The notes under the pieces: generated by a model
What the model was told of the DNA's origin: nothing
What the model saw: only the letters and a program-made list of their open reading frames with translations
The model's database searches: none
Assembly: GCA_033344815.1 (NCBI GenBank)
Contig: JAWPMR010000001.1
Span: 1,040,136-1,104,135, forward strand
Source: Paracoccaceae bacterium
GTDB taxonomy: Bacteria; Pseudomonadota; Alphaproteobacteria; Rhodobacterales; Rhodobacteraceae
Length of the DNA stretch: 64,000 nucleotides
Reading direction: 5' to 3'
Translations under genes and position numbers: made by a program
Shown: positions 37,056 to 47,608 of the stretch, in pieces
Layout of the letters: the number at the start of each line of letters is the position of its first letter
How positions within the stretch are numbered: the stretch's first letter is position 1

Positions 37056-37964
37056 TCAGACCATCTCCAGCGAGGCCTTGACCTGATCCAGAATACGTTT
37101 GGCCTCAGAGCCTTGCAGCTTTTGAATGTCGTCCTGATACTTCAGAATGGCACCCAGCGTATCGGCGATCACTTCCGGGCTGAGGTTGATCGCGTCCAAT
37201 GCCAACAGGCATTTGGCCCAATCAATGGTTTCGGCCACGCCGGGTTTCTTGAACAAATCCTCGGTGCGCAATTGCTGCACAAAAGCAACCACTTCGCGGC
37301 TGAGTGCGGCGGCGGCTTCCGGGGCCTGCGCTTGCAGAATTTCCATTTCGCGATCGAAATCCGGATAGTCCACCCAATGATACAAACACCTGCGTTTAAG
37401 CGCATCATGCACTTCGCGGGTCCGATTTGAGGTCAGGATCACAATCGGCGGTTCAGGAGCCTTGATCGTGCCCAGTTCAGGGATCGTCACCTGAAAATCG
37501 CTGAGCGCCTCCAGTAAAAAGGCTTCAAACGGTTCATCCGTGCGGTCCAATTCGTCAATCAACAGCACCGGCGCGCCGTTTTCATCCGGGCGCATAGCGT
37601 CCAACAAGGGGCGTTCGATCAAAAAATCGTCGCTGAACAGTTCGGTTTGCAGGTCTTTGCGCGAGGTATTGCCCGTCGCCTCGGCGGTGCGAATGGCCAC
37701 CATCTGCGCCGGGAAGTTCCACTCATAGACCGCGCTGGAAGCGTCCAAGCCCTCATAACATTGCAGCCGGATCAGGCGACGCCCAAGGCCCGCCGACAAG
37801 GCTTTGGCGATTTCGGTTTTGCCAACACCTGCTTCACCTTCCAGAAACAAGGGTCGCCCCAAGCGCAAGGCCAGAAAGACCACCGTGCCCAATGATCTGT
37901 CACAGACGTAACCTTGTTTCGACAGCATTTGCTGGACGGCATCTATAGAGTCTGGTGCTGACAT
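37056..37964 (-). CDS. MoxR-family AAA+ ATPase
   Basis: 302 residues. Walker A GEAGVGKT at residues 43-50, Walker B VLLIDELDR, sensor ILTSNRTREVHDALKRRCLYHW, all typical of MoxR/CoxD chaperone ATPases. The ATG at 37964 is preceded by AGAAGGAGACATC, an excellent ribosome-binding site; the longer frame to 38030 is not supported. MoxR proteins work with VWA proteins, and one lies two genes downstream. The upstream 281 bases are shared with divergent pyrC. Confidence 0.92.
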   Translation of the reverse strand: MSAPDSIDAVQQMLSKQGYVCDRSLGTVVFLALRLGRPLFLEGEAGVGKTEIAKALSAGLGRRLIRLQCYEGLDASSAVYEWNFPAQMVAIRTAEATGNTSRKDLQTELFSDDFLIERPLLDAMRPDENGAPVLLIDELDRTDEPFEAFLLEALSDFQVTIPELGTIKAPEPPIVILTSNRTREVHDALKRRCLYHWVDYPDFDREMEILQAQAPEAAAALSREVVAFVQQLRTEDLFKKPGVAETIDWAKCLLALDAINLSPEVIADTLGAILKYQDDIQKLQGSEAKRILDQVKASLEMV

Positions 37965-38245
37965 GATGTCTCCTTCTGATGGGTCGTAGCCTGCATTCCA
38001 GCACCGGGGCGTCAAGCACAGATCGTACATAAGTCATGCATCAGACACAGTTTCATCGCCTGAATCACTGGATGTCTGAAACAGCGCGCAAACGACAATC
38101 TTACGATTGCGGAACTGACCCACACCTATGCGGGCAAATGAACAATCCGAAAAAGCCCCTTTCTTAGTCCATTTTCCAAGCCAAAATTCCAATGCTCTAC
38201 GCGCCGTCTCTGGCGTAGCGGATGCGGGTGTGCTAGCGCAATTGC

Positions 38246-39280
38246 ATGACCCAGACCCTGACAATTCGCCGCCCCGACGACTGGCATTTGCACCTGCGTG
38301 ATGGCGCTATGATGCAAGCCGTTTTGCCCTCAACGACCGCACATTTTGCGCGCGCGATCATTATGCCCAACCTTGTGCCGCCCGTTGTCACCCACGCACA
38401 GGCAAAAGACTATGAAACACGGATTTTAGCGGCCTGCCCTCCAGGGACGGATTTCAAACCGCTGATGACATTATACCTGACCGAAAACACCGATCCCGCA
38501 GATGTCGCCGCGGCACATGCTTCCGGATTGGTCCATGCGGTGAAACTGTATCCGGCTGGTGCGACGACCAATTCAGCAAGCGGCGTTTCGGATTTCGACA
38601 CCGTGCGACCAGTGTTGGAAAAGATGGCGGAGATCGGATTGCCGCTCTGCGTTCACGGCGAAGTCACTGACGCGGAGATCGACATTTTTGATCGTGAGGC
38701 CGTGTTCATCGACCGGGTTCTGGACCCGATTCGTCGCGCAACACCGGGATTGCGCGTGGTGATGGAACATATCACAACGTCAGATGCCGTGGCGTATGCA
38801 CGCGCACAGGATGACACGCTGGCGGCAACAATCACAACGCATCATCTTGTGATCAACCGAAACCACATTCTGGCCGGTGGGATCAAACCACACTATTATT
38901 GTCTGCCCGTAGCCAAGCGCGAGGAGCATCGATTGGCGCTGCGCGCCGCGGCCACATCGGGCGAGGCGCGTTTCTTTTTAGGGACTGACTCCGCGCCTCA
39001 TACGGATGCAAACAAACTGCTGCCGTGCGGATGCGCGGGATGCTTCACGGCGCCCAACACCCTGTCAATACTGGCGCAGGTGTTTGAACAAGATGACGCG
39101 TTGGAAAAATTAGAACAGTTTACGTCTCTCAATGGCCCCGCGTTTTACGGGCTGCCCGTCAATCAGGACACAGTAACACTTGAAAAAACCGGCGCCAGCT
39201 ATCCAACACATGTGGAAAGCGCCGAAGGGCCTGTAACTGTTTTTGACCCTGGTTTTGATCTTGAATGGGCGGTGCGATAA
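38246..39280 (+). CDS. pyrC: Dihydroorotase
   Basis: Third step of pyrimidine synthesis. 344 residues of the class II (E. coli-like) type: [16 protein letters not shown] supplies the first metal-binding histidines, [25 protein letters not shown] the carboxylated lysine, PLCVHGEV and VMEHITT later ligands, and FLGTDSAPH the catalytic Asp. pyrE follows on the same strand after 52 bases. An upstream short inverted repeat (CTACGC ... GCGTAG near 38198-38219) is of unknown meaning. Confidence 0.96.
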   Translation: MTQTLTIRRPDDWHLHLRDGAMMQAVLPSTTAHFARAIIMPNLVPPVVTHAQAKDYETRILAACPPGTDFKPLMTLYLTENTDPADVAAAHASGLVHAVKLYPAGATTNSASGVSDFDTVRPVLEKMAEIGLPLCVHGEVTDAEIDIFDREAVFIDRVLDPIRRATPGLRVVMEHITTSDAVAYARAQDDTLAATITTHHLVINRNHILAGGIKPHYYCLPVAKREEHRLALRAAATSGEARFFLGTDSAPHTDANKLLPCGCAGCFTAPNTLSILAQVFEQDDALEKLEQFTSLNGPAFYGLPVNQDTVTLEKTGASYPTHVESAEGPVTVFDPGFDLEWAVR

Positions 39281-39332
39281 TCCGACTAGATCGCCCAACG
39301 CCCCCCGACACCGCACTTAAAAGGACTGCACA

Positions 39333-40010
39333 ATGATCCCCTCTACCTACCCTGATCCATCCGAAATCGCGCGCCTGACCGCCCGGATGTTGCTGGAGAT
39401 CAAGGCCGTGCATTTCAATTCGGCGGAACCGTTTATCTTCGCCTCCGGTCTGGCCAGCCCGACCTATATTGATTGCCGCAAACTCATCAGTTATCCCCGC
39501 ATCCGCAGCACGTTAATGGACTTTCTGACTGCGACCGTCATGCGCAACGCCGGCTTTGAGGCCTTTGACAATATCGCGGGCGGCGAGACTGCGGGTATCC
39601 CTTTTGCCGCTCTGGTGGCGGAACGCATGGGGTTGCCGATGACCTATGTGCGCAAAAAGCCCAAAGGCTATGGACGTGACGCGCGTATTGAGGGGGACAT
39701 GCTTGAGGGGGAACGCGTGCTCCTGGTTGAAGATCTGACAACCGACGGCGGATCGAAACTCTCGTTCGTGGATGCCATCCGTGAAACTGGTGCGACCTGC
39801 AGCCACACGGCAGTGATTTTCTATTACGGCATCTTCCCGGAAACCGAAACAAAACTGCGTGATCACGGCGTGCAACTTCACAGCCTCTGCACATGGTGGG
39901 ATGTCTTGGCCGAAGCCAAAAACCACGCATCCTTTGACGCCCAAACGCTCGGTGAGGTCGAACGATTTTTGAATGATCCGCGTAAGTGGCAGTTGGGTAA
40001 CGCAAAATAA
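39333..40010 (+). CDS. pyrE: Orotate phosphoribosyltransferase
   Basis: Joins orotate to PRPP giving OMP. 225 residues; the PRPP motif is [17 protein letters not shown] and the flexible loop is [34 protein letters not shown] at the N-terminus is typical. It follows pyrC and probably shares its transcript. dnaB begins 245 bases later with its own promoter candidate. Confidence 0.96.
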   Translation: MIPSTYPDPSEIARLTARMLLEIKAVHFNSAEPFIFASGLASPTYIDCRKLISYPRIRSTLMDFLTATVMRNAGFEAFDNIAGGETAGIPFAALVAERMGLPMTYVRKKPKGYGRDARIEGDMLEGERVLLVEDLTTDGGSKLSFVDAIRETGATCSHTAVIFYYGIFPETETKLRDHGVQLHSLCTWWDVLAEAKNHASFDAQTLGEVERFLNDPRKWQLGNAK

Positions 40011-40067
40011 AGTTACCCCCAGCGACGTCACAAAACTGACATAGATTCGCGCGACCCAAAGCATATG

Positions 40068-40095
40068 TTGCGTGAGATTTCGTCTCTGCTACACT
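40068..40095 (+). promoter_or_regulatory. Candidate sigma-70-type promoter for dnaB
   Basis: TTGCGT (40068-40073), 16 bases, TACACT (40090-40095). It lies in the 245-base gap after pyrE, about 155 bases before dnaB. The hexamers are reasonable matches; use in vivo is inferred. Nothing else was recognised in the gap. Confidence 0.4.
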
Positions 40096-40255
40096 ATCAG
40101 GTGTAAATTCCGCCGGTGAGGTTTTATGCACAGCTTTATCCCAGCCTTCTCCACCAAGATATGAAGATAGGGTTCGCGCGCAAACTTCTGTAAGACAAGT
40201 GCAGCAGACAGCAGGCGCGCCATCGAGCGCGCTATCGGGGCAAACAGGGACAGTC

Positions 40256-41749
40256 ATGAACGAAATAGCGGCCTTCAATCCGACCGGCGTCGATGTGCAA
40301 TCGCCCGACTCCATGCCTCATTCCATCGAGGCGGAGCAGCAGCTTTTGGGCGCGATCCTGACCAACAATGACATCTACGATCGTGTCGCCTCGATCATTG
40401 GGGCCAAGCACTTTTACGATCCAGTACATGCGCGCATTTTCGACATCTCCGCAGCTCGTATTGCCAAGAACAACCTCGCCTCTCCCGTCACGCTCAAGGC
40501 ATTCATGGAAGATGACGAAGGCTTGACGGAACTCGGCGGTCCCGCCTACCTCGCGCGCCTCGCAGGTGCTGCGATTTCGGCCTTTGCGGTGCGCGATTAC
40601 GCGCAGATGATTTATGATCTGGCAGTCCGGCGCGATCTGATCCAACTCGGGCGGGAAATCTCGGATAAGGCCGCGACTGTTGATGTGGCCTCTGAGCCGC
40701 GCGAGCAGATCGTGGAGGCGGAACAAGCGCTTTACAAGCTGGCCGAACAAGGTCAGGCAGAAAGCGGTTTTCAAAGTTTTCTCAAAGCAGTAACCGACGC
40801 AGTTAATGTCGCAAATGCAGCCTACCAACGTGAGGGGGGCCTTGCCGGGGTTTCCACCGGGCTGATTGACATGGACAAGAAACTGGGCGGTCTTCACCGT
40901 TCGGATTTGCTGATACTTGCTGGGCGTCCTTCCATGGGTAAAACCTCGTTGGCGACCAATATCGCGTTCAACGTCGCCAAAGCCTATAAACGCGGCCAGT
41001 TGCATGATGGTACAGAAGGCGCGGTGGACGGTGGTGTTGTCGGGTTCTACTCTCTTGAAATGAGCGCTGAACAGTTGGCCGCTCGCATCCTCTCAGAAGC
41101 CGCGGAAGTGCCCTCCGAGCAAATCCGTCGTGGTGATATGACCGAGGTCGAATTCCGCCGTTTCGTCGACGCCGCCAAGGCCCTTGAGGCTTGCCCGCTA
41201 TACATTGACGACACTCCCGCCCTGCCGATCAGCCAATTGGCGGCGCGCGCGCGCCGACTGAAACGGACCTATGGCTTGGATGTGCTGATCGTGGACTACC
41301 TGCAATTGGTGCGCGGGACAGGCAAATCCGAAAACCGGGTGAATGAGATTTCCGAGATCACCATGGGCCTCAAGGCCATCGCCAAGGAGCTGGACATTCC
41401 GGTCATTGCGCTGTCGCAGCTGTCGCGTCAGGTCGAGAACCGTGAAGATAAACGCCCCCAACTCAGTGATTTGCGCGAATCCGGCTCGATTGAGCAGGAT
41501 GCAGATGTGGTGATGTTTGTGTTCCGCGAAGAATATTACAAAGAACGTGAAAAACCAGGCGACCACGATCTGGAGGCGATGGCAAAATGGCAAGAGGAAA
41601 TGGAGCGTCTGCATGGGCGCGCCGAGGTGGTCATTGGCAAGCAGCGTCATGGCCCTATCGGCACGGTCGAGTTGAGCTTCGAGGGGCGCTTCACGCGGTT
41701 TGGCAACCTCGTGCAACCGTGGCAACAGGGGACTGATCGCGAATTCTGA
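40256..41749 (+). CDS. dnaB: Replicative DNA helicase
   Basis: Hexameric 5'-3' helicase of the replication fork. 497 residues: N-terminal DnaB domain (MPHSIEAEQQLLGAIL), then the RecA-like motor with Walker A GRPSMGKTS, VGFYSLEMSAEQLAARIL, VLIVDYLQLV (Walker B) and QLSRQVENREDKRPQLSDLRESGSIEQDADVVMF (split over helicase motifs). The ATG at 40256 has AGGGA upstream; the frame to 40199 is not family-like. No intein is present. Confidence 0.97.
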   Translation: MNEIAAFNPTGVDVQSPDSMPHSIEAEQQLLGAILTNNDIYDRVASIIGAKHFYDPVHARIFDISAARIAKNNLASPVTLKAFMEDDEGLTELGGPAYLARLAGAAISAFAVRDYAQMIYDLAVRRDLIQLGREISDKAATVDVASEPREQIVEAEQALYKLAEQGQAESGFQSFLKAVTDAVNVANAAYQREGGLAGVSTGLIDMDKKLGGLHRSDLLILAGRPSMGKTSLATNIAFNVAKAYKRGQLHDGTEGAVDGGVVGFYSLEMSAEQLAARILSEAAEVPSEQIRRGDMTEVEFRRFVDAAKALEACPLYIDDTPALPISQLAARARRLKRTYGLDVLIVDYLQLVRGTGKSENRVNEISEITMGLKAIAKELDIPVIALSQLSRQVENREDKRPQLSDLRESGSIEQDADVVMFVFREEYYKEREKPGDHDLEAMAKWQEEMERLHGRAEVVIGKQRHGPIGTVELSFEGRFTRFGNLVQPWQQGTDREF

Positions 41750-41797
41750 TCTGATTTGTGATTGGACAGGCGTGCGTTTTTCTGGCGCAATGTGCGC

Positions 41798-42592
41798 ATG
41801 CGTTTGCTCCTTGTCTTTTGCACTTTCTTGATCGCCGTACCACCAGCCACCGCCCAGGACATCGAGGTCGATGTTGAGCTGTTTCTGGCGGTGGATGTAT
41901 CGCGGTCCATGTCACCCGCCGAACTGGAAATCCAACGGCGTGGGTACGCTGAGGCACTGACCAGCGAACAGGTCATGACCGCCATTCAAAATGGTCTTTT
42001 GGGACGTATTGCAATTACCTATGTGGAATGGGCAGGCGAATATGCGCAGCGCGTGATCGTGCCCTGGACCCTGATACAGACTGACTCGGATGCGCAAAAG
42101 ATTGCGCGCCAGATCACGGCGCGGTTTGATGAGGGCCTCAGGCGTACGTCAATTTCCGGCGCGCTCCTCTATGCGCAGGACGACTTCCAAGAAAACGGTT
42201 TCATAGGCTTACGTCGTGTTATTGATGTATCTGGTGACGGTCCGAACAATCAGGGACGTCCAGTTGAAAGCGCCCGGGATGCTGCTTTGTCGCAGGGTTT
42301 CATCATCAATGGCCTGCCTTTGATGACGCAAGATGCGCTCAGCGAGATCTGGGGCATTCCCGATCTCGATATCTACTATCGAAACTGTGTGATCGGCGGG
42401 CCCGGCGCCTTTGTCATTTCGGTATTGTCATGGGACCAATTTGGCGCAGCTGTCAAACGCAAGCTGGTGTTGGAGATTGCCGAGATACCTGTCCGCGTCG
42501 TGCCCGTACAATATCAACCTCCAACACCCTATGACTGCTTGGTGGGTGAGAAAATGTGGGAGCAAAACAGAGCCTATTTCGACATCCCGTGA
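41798..42592 (+). CDS. Secreted DUF1194 (von Willebrand-type) protein
   Basis: About 264 residues from the ATG at 41798, which gives a clean signal peptide ([20 protein letters not shown]); the frame also starts at a TTG at 41762. [20 protein letters not shown] carries a DxSxS metal-binding motif as in VWA domains, and [15 protein letters not shown] is the hallmark of DUF1194. Family members are periplasmic proteins of unknown role. It follows dnaB by about 50 bases and precedes alr. Confidence 0.85.
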   Translation: MRLLLVFCTFLIAVPPATAQDIEVDVELFLAVDVSRSMSPAELEIQRRGYAEALTSEQVMTAIQNGLLGRIAITYVEWAGEYAQRVIVPWTLIQTDSDAQKIARQITARFDEGLRRTSISGALLYAQDDFQENGFIGLRRVIDVSGDGPNNQGRPVESARDAALSQGFIINGLPLMTQDALSEIWGIPDLDIYYRNCVIGGPGAFVISVLSWDQFGAAVKRKLVLEIAEIPVRVVPVQYQPPTPYDCLVGEKMWEQNRAYFDIP

Positions 42593-42663
42593 ACAGGGTG
42601 GCGCCGTTGCAAAAGCGCCATTTTCCGCTTGACGCTCCGCACAGCCCTGTCAAAACCCGATCC

Positions 42664-43695
42664 ATGGCTTCTGCAACCCTGACCATTGATCTGAAGGCCC
42701 TGCGCGAGAATTGGCGCAGCCTGAATGCAACCGCACAAGGCAAGGCCGCCGCAGTTGTGAAGGCGGATGCCTACGGGCTCGGGATTGCGCCGGTTGCCAA
42801 AGCTCTGGGCAAGGCGGGCGCACGATCTTTCTTTGTGGCCATTGCTGAAGAAGGGGTCGCTCTGCGCCAAATTCTGGGCAAGGGTCCCGAGATAAGCGTT
42901 TTTGCCGGGCATATGGCAGGCGATACAAAGTCCATCCGGGATGCGAACCTAACGCCGATGCTCAATTCCATTGATCAGATGTCGCGCCATTTCGAGTCCC
43001 TGCCCGGTCATCCTTTTGGGATTCAGTTGGACACCGGCATGAACCGCTTGGGCATGGAGGCAGCGGAATGGGCCGCCGTGCGTGATCTTGCTTTGGCGCA
43101 ACGACCAACCCTGATCATGTCACATTTGGCCTGTGCAGACACGCCTGATCACGCGATGAACAACCAACAACTGCAGACCTTCAAAGAGATGACGCAAGGG
43201 ACCAATGTGCCGCTTTCGCTGGCGGCAACGGGCGGCACGCTGCTGGGTCCTGAGTTCCATTTTGATCTGGTGCGCCCCGGCATCGGCCTCTACGGCGGGT
43301 TGCCCTATATTGATGCGCGTCCGGTTGTTGCTCTCACTGTCCCCGTAATCCAAATCCGCGATGTCGCGGTGGGTGAAACCGTTGGGTATTCAAATACCTG
43401 GGTTGCGCGCGGCCCGTCGCGGATCGCCACCATTTCAGCCGGTTACGCAGATGGCATCATCCGTGCGATGGGGCCGCAGGCGCATTTTCATGCAAACAGT
43501 TCCACCGTTCCCGTGGTCGGGCGCATTTCGATGGACTTGATTGGCGTTGATGTAACCGGTCTCGCGCACGAGCCCGAGCATCTGGAGTTGATCGGCCCGC
43601 ATCAATCGGTGGACACGGTTGCCGGATTTGCCGATACCATAGGATATGAAATCCTGACCTCGCTGGGAGCGCGCTACAAACGCGTCTATATGTGA
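42664..43695 (+). CDS. alr: Alanine racemase
   Basis: PLP enzyme that makes D-alanine for peptidoglycan. 343 residues; the PLP lysine is in [21 protein letters not shown] and RPGIGLYGG are typical, and the catalytic tyrosine region is VGYSNTWVA. The ATG at 42664 starts [17 protein letters not shown], the family N-terminus; the frame continues upstream to 42556 without support. Its stop overlaps the GTG start of the MlaE-type permease gene. Confidence 0.95.
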   Translation: MASATLTIDLKALRENWRSLNATAQGKAAAVVKADAYGLGIAPVAKALGKAGARSFFVAIAEEGVALRQILGKGPEISVFAGHMAGDTKSIRDANLTPMLNSIDQMSRHFESLPGHPFGIQLDTGMNRLGMEAAEWAAVRDLALAQRPTLIMSHLACADTPDHAMNNQQLQTFKEMTQGTNVPLSLAATGGTLLGPEFHFDLVRPGIGLYGGLPYIDARPVVALTVPVIQIRDVAVGETVGYSNTWVARGPSRIATISAGYADGIIRAMGPQAHFHANSSTVPVVGRISMDLIGVDVTGLAHEPEHLELIGPHQSVDTVAGFADTIGYEILTSLGARYKRVYM

Positions 43696-44468
43696 TAAAT
43701 CCGCTCGCTCTCATTGGCCGCACCGTCTTGGGCGTATTGGCCGCTATTGGCCGCATCGCTCTGTTCGGTCTTGAGGCCATCAGTCATATGCTGCGCCCGC
43801 CCTTTTATCATCGCGAATTCCTCTCTGCGTTGCTCAACATCGGTTGGTTGTCGTTGCCCGTTGTTGGGCTAACGGCCGTATTCACCGGTGGTGCGTTGGC
43901 GTTGCAGATCTATGCCGGTGGGTCGCGGTTCAACGCAGAGGCCGTGGTGCCTCAGATCGTCGCCGTGGGCATGGTGCGTGAACTCGGGCCGGTTTTGGTC
44001 GGGTTGATGATCGCAGCGCGGGTCACCTCCTCTATTGCGGCCGAAATTGCCACGATGAAAGTGACCGAACAGATCGATGCTTTGGTTACGCTCTCAACCC
44101 ATCCGATGAAGTACCTCACAGTGCCGCGCGTGCTGGCCGCCGTTTTGGTTGTGCCGGTGCTGGTTGGCATAGGCGACATCATTGGGATTTTTGGCGGATA
44201 CGCCGTTGCCACCGGTACGTTGGGCTTCAACCCGTCCGGCTATATTCGCAACACGGTCAATTTCCTTGAGCCGGTCGATATCATCTCTTCTTTGACCAAA
44301 GGCGCAGTATTTGGGTTCGCCGCAGCCCTTATGGGTTGCTATCACGGGATGAATTCCGGACGCGGCGCGATGGGCGTGGGGCGTGCAACAAAAACTGCCG
44401 TTGAGGCGGCAGCCGTGCTCATTCTGGCCGCGAACTTCGTGCTCACCGGGGTGTTCTTCTCGCTATGA
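43692..44468 (+). CDS. mlaE: MlaE-type ABC transporter permease
   Basis: 258 residues, six or so membrane helices, with the family segment [38 protein letters not shown] that joins the permease to its ATPase. MlaE/YrbE proteins move phospholipids between the membranes in the Mla system. The GTG start overlaps the alr stop, and the stop overlaps the ATPase ATG by 4 bases. The substrate-binding MlaD partner is not next to it. Confidence 0.92.
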   Translation: MINPLALIGRTVLGVLAAIGRIALFGLEAISHMLRPPFYHREFLSALLNIGWLSLPVVGLTAVFTGGALALQIYAGGSRFNAEAVVPQIVAVGMVRELGPVLVGLMIAARVTSSIAAEIATMKVTEQIDALVTLSTHPMKYLTVPRVLAAVLVVPVLVGIGDIIGIFGGYAVATGTLGFNPSGYIRNTVNFLEPVDIISSLTKGAVFGFAAALMGCYHGMNSGRGAMGVGRATKTAVEAAAVLILAANFVLTGVFFSL

Positions 44469-45211
44469 TCAAAATGGAAAACATCAAAAAATCCTTTGGA
44501 ACGAACCACGTGTTGCGCGGTCTTGATCTTGAGATTGGAACCGGCACGTCGATGGTCATCATCGGCGGATCCGGCACGGGAAAGTCAATTGCACTCAAAT
44601 GCATCCTCGGCCTGATCAAACAGGACAGCGGCACAATATCAGTAGATGGTCAAAACGCCGACAGCGGGGACCGCGATGCCTTTCTGGCCCGCTTTGGCAT
44701 GCTGTTTCAGGGTGGTGCATTGTTTGACAGCCTGCCGGTCTGGCAGAATGTGGCGTTTCGCCTGCTGCGGGGATCGCTGAAACGCCCACATGATGAGGCA
44801 CGCGCAATTGCGATTGAAAAACTGCGCCGCGTCGGGCTGAAGGCAGATGTCGCAGACCAGTTTCCCGCTGAGTTATCGGGCGGCATGCAAAAACGCGTCG
44901 GCCTTGCCCGCGCCATTGCCGCTGAACCTGAAATCATTTTCTTTGACGAACCCACAACCGGGCTCGACCCAATCATGTCCGGAGTCATCAACGAATTGAT
45001 CCGCGAGATCGTGGTGGAGATGGGTGCAACGGCAATGACCATCACTCATGACATGACGTCTGTTCGCGCCATTGCCGACAACATCGCCATGCTGCACGAG
45101 GGCGTTATCCAGTGGACCGGCCCTGTCAGCCAGATGGATGACAGCGGGAATCCCTATCTCGATCAGTTCATTCAGGGCAAGGCAGAGGGGCCAATTGAGG
45201 CCGTTCGCTAA
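44465..45211 (+). CDS. mlaF: MlaF-type ABC transporter ATP-binding protein
   Basis: 248 residues: Walker A IGGSGTGKS, Q-loop FQGGALFDSLPVWQNV, ABC signature LSGGMQKRVGLARAIA, Walker B IIFFDEPTTGLDPI and H-loop TITHDM. The GALFDSLPVWQNV segment is characteristic of the Mla/Ttg2A group. It pairs with the overlapping MlaE-type permease. Confidence 0.93.
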   Translation: MIKMENIKKSFGTNHVLRGLDLEIGTGTSMVIIGGSGTGKSIALKCILGLIKQDSGTISVDGQNADSGDRDAFLARFGMLFQGGALFDSLPVWQNVAFRLLRGSLKRPHDEARAIAIEKLRRVGLKADVADQFPAELSGGMQKRVGLARAIAAEPEIIFFDEPTTGLDPIMSGVINELIREIVVEMGATAMTITHDMTSVRAIADNIAMLHEGVIQWTGPVSQMDDSGNPYLDQFIQGKAEGPIEAVR

Positions 45212-45397
45212 GAAACCCGTAAACAATCCCGCCTCAATTGAGAGATTGTAAAACCTGCGCGAACAATATGCCCGGATCGGTTGAAACGTTCACCAATTCT
45301 TGGGTTTTATTCGAATTTTCAAAATTATTGTGTTACGTTTCCATTAAGTTCGGCGATTGTTTGCCGACGTTAATGATTTTTCAGGGAGTGTTTTTCC

Positions 45398-46174
45398 ATG
45401 GAACAATTTCGTCCTGCGCTGTCGATGACGCGCTCGGTTTTCCAAAGCTTTTCTTTGGCGCTTGTTGCGGGCGCTGCGATGATCGCTGTTTTGTTTTCGG
45501 GGCTGGCGGCTTTTGGCGTGCTGCCGTGGGTTGAAGTGCCACTCGCGATCAATGGCGTGATGGTTGAAAACGGCGGCGTCTATGCCCAGGTCACAATCAC
45601 TGTGTTGTTGCTGTGCATGTGCTTTTTTCTCCCGACAAACCAGCGCGTTTTGCGTCTCGAAAGTGCGCATCACAGCTTTTCAATACGCATGGAAGATGTC
45701 GCCCGCGCCTATGCCATCGCGCATGCGGAAGACCGTAAAGGCCTGTTCCATGCACCATCCGAATTTGATGCTGTCAAAGAACGGATTGTTCATTTACGCG
45801 ATCATCCCGACCTCGGCAGCCTCGAACCGGATATTCTCGAAGTCGCTGCGCAGATGAGCCGGATCAGTCAGGACCTCGCGGAGAGTTTTTCCGACGACCG
45901 TGTCGACCGCGCTCACGGGTTTCTGGTGCAACGTCAGCAGGAAGTCGAAAAATTTCAGGAGCGGTTGGATCATGCGAAAGCGCTACACGCCGACATCCGG
46001 CAATGGAGCAATCGGCTTGAGCTTGATGAAGCTGTTGCCAAGTCCCAACTGGATCGTTTAATCGAGGATCTCGAAGAAATCCTGCCTGAAATCAAGATTG
46101 AAGACGCGACCAGCGCATCCGGCAAGAGCCAAACAGAGGGCGTCATAAGACTGCCAAGACTCGCCGCAGAGTAG
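45398..46174 (+). CDS. Membrane-anchored coiled-coil protein of unknown function
   Basis: 258 residues with two N-terminal membrane helices (SFSLALVAGAAMIAVLFSGLA and VYAQVTITVLLLCMCFFLP), then a polar, helical, coiled-coil-like region (VARAYAIAHAEDRKGLF, FLVQRQQEVEKFQERLDHAKAL) and an acidic end. Homologues next to radA in this bacterial group are often labelled DNA repair protein, but nothing in the sequence shows that. RBS CAGGGAGTG lies upstream of the ATG. It is followed by radA after about 47 bases. Confidence 0.75.
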   Translation: MEQFRPALSMTRSVFQSFSLALVAGAAMIAVLFSGLAAFGVLPWVEVPLAINGVMVENGGVYAQVTITVLLLCMCFFLPTNQRVLRLESAHHSFSIRMEDVARAYAIAHAEDRKGLFHAPSEFDAVKERIVHLRDHPDLGSLEPDILEVAAQMSRISQDLAESFSDDRVDRAHGFLVQRQQEVEKFQERLDHAKALHADIRQWSNRLELDEAVAKSQLDRLIEDLEEILPEIKIEDATSASGKSQTEGVIRLPRLAAE

Positions 46175-46220
46175 GGCATTTACCCTTTGACCTCATATGC
46201 CCGCTGGGGCATCAAGTGTC

Positions 46221-47582
46221 ATGGCAAAATCCCCCTCCTACTCCTGCGCGTCCTGTGGCAATGTCACAACAAAGTGGGCCGGACGCTGTGAGGCTTGTGG
46301 CGAGTGGAACACAATTTCGCAGGACGCTGGGATTTCCAAGGGCCCGGCCAAATCGCTGGGCGGAAAGCGTGGATCCTCCATTGTTCTGACCGATCTGGCC
46401 ACACAGGAGGCCCCGCCTCCGCGGACCCAATCCGGAATTGCAGAGTTGGACCGGGTCTTGGGCGGTGGTCTGGTCCCGGCGTCTGCGATATTGGTGGGCG
46501 GTGATCCCGGCATTGGCAAATCCACACTTCTGTTGCAGGCCGCCGCGCAATTCGCGCGCTCGGGATTGAAGACCATCTATGTTTCCGGCGAAGAAGCTTC
46601 TGCACAGGTCCGGATGCGCGCGCAGCGCCTTGATCAGGCGAATGCACCGGTCAAACTCGCCGCCGAAACCAATTTGCGCGATATTCTGACAACGCTGGAG
46701 TCAGAGAAACCACGACTGGCGATCATCGATTCCATCCAGACCATGTGGGCGGACAATGTAGAAAGCGCACCTGGGTCCGTCAGTCAGGTGCGCGCGGCGG
46801 CTCATGAGTTGACCAGCTTTGCCAAACGCAAGGGAGTGTCCGTCATCCTGGTGGGCCATGTCACCAAAGACGGGCAGATCGCCGGACCGCGCGTGGTCGA
46901 ACATATGGTTGACACTGTGCTTTATTTTGAGGGCGAGCGTGGGCATCAATTCCGCATCTTGCGCGCGGTAAAAAACCGCTTTGGCCCAGCCGATGAGATC
47001 GGCGTTTTTGAAATGACCGGCAAGGGGCTTGCTGAAGTTGCAAACCCGTCTGCGCTGTTTCTGTCTGAGCGGGGAGAGCCCTCCCCCGGTTCTGTGGTCT
47101 TTGCCGGCGTTGAAGGAACGCGCCCGGTCTTGGTCGAATTTCAGGCACTGGTAGCTCCGTCCCCCCACTCGCAAGCCCGTCGCACGGTGGTGGGCTGGGA
47201 TGGCGGACGGCTGGCGATGATACTTGCCGTGCTGGAAGCACGTTGTGGCATCCCCTTTGCGGGCCTTGATGTTTATTTGAACGTCGCGGGAGGCATGAAA
47301 GTGTCCGAACCTGCAGCGGATCTTGCCGTGGCCGCCGCGCTTTTGAGTGCGAGAGAAGACGTCGCCCTGCCCGCCGACACAGTTGTTTTCGGTGAAATTA
47401 GCCTGTCTGGGGCATTGCGTCCGGCATCACAGACCGAAAACAGGTTGAAAGAGGCGCAAAAACTTGGTTTCACCAGCGCAATCGCGCCCAGCGGCGGCAA
47501 ACCTGTGGGATTGGGTGGGATTTCCCTGAACACAATGGGGGATCTGACGGCGTTTGTGGGTGAAATATTTGGCGCAGGATAA
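46221..47582 (+). CDS. radA: DNA repair protein RadA (Sms)
   Basis: 453 residues: N-terminal zinc finger CASCG ... CEACGEW, RecA-like core with Walker A GGDPGIGKST and the RadA motif KNRFGPADEIG, then a Lon-protease-like C-terminal domain. A branch-migration helicase in recombination. The ATG at 46221 (MAKSPSYSCASCG) is preferred over the upstream ATG at 46197. cvpA follows after 26 bases. Confidence 0.96.
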   Translation: MAKSPSYSCASCGNVTTKWAGRCEACGEWNTISQDAGISKGPAKSLGGKRGSSIVLTDLATQEAPPPRTQSGIAELDRVLGGGLVPASAILVGGDPGIGKSTLLLQAAAQFARSGLKTIYVSGEEASAQVRMRAQRLDQANAPVKLAAETNLRDILTTLESEKPRLAIIDSIQTMWADNVESAPGSVSQVRAAAHELTSFAKRKGVSVILVGHVTKDGQIAGPRVVEHMVDTVLYFEGERGHQFRILRAVKNRFGPADEIGVFEMTGKGLAEVANPSALFLSERGEPSPGSVVFAGVEGTRPVLVEFQALVAPSPHSQARRTVVGWDGGRLAMILAVLEARCGIPFAGLDVYLNVAGGMKVSEPAADLAVAAALLSAREDVALPADTVVFGEISLSGALRPASQTENRLKEAQKLGFTSAIAPSGGKPVGLGGISLNTMGDLTAFVGEIFGAG

Positions 47583-47608
47583 GCGCGATACGAAAGGCAA
47601 TTGAGACT

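Noticed and set aside
38034-38264. 76-codon reverse frame between the MoxR gene and pyrC
   Set aside because: No motif, no ribosome-binding site, and it overlaps the pyrC start.
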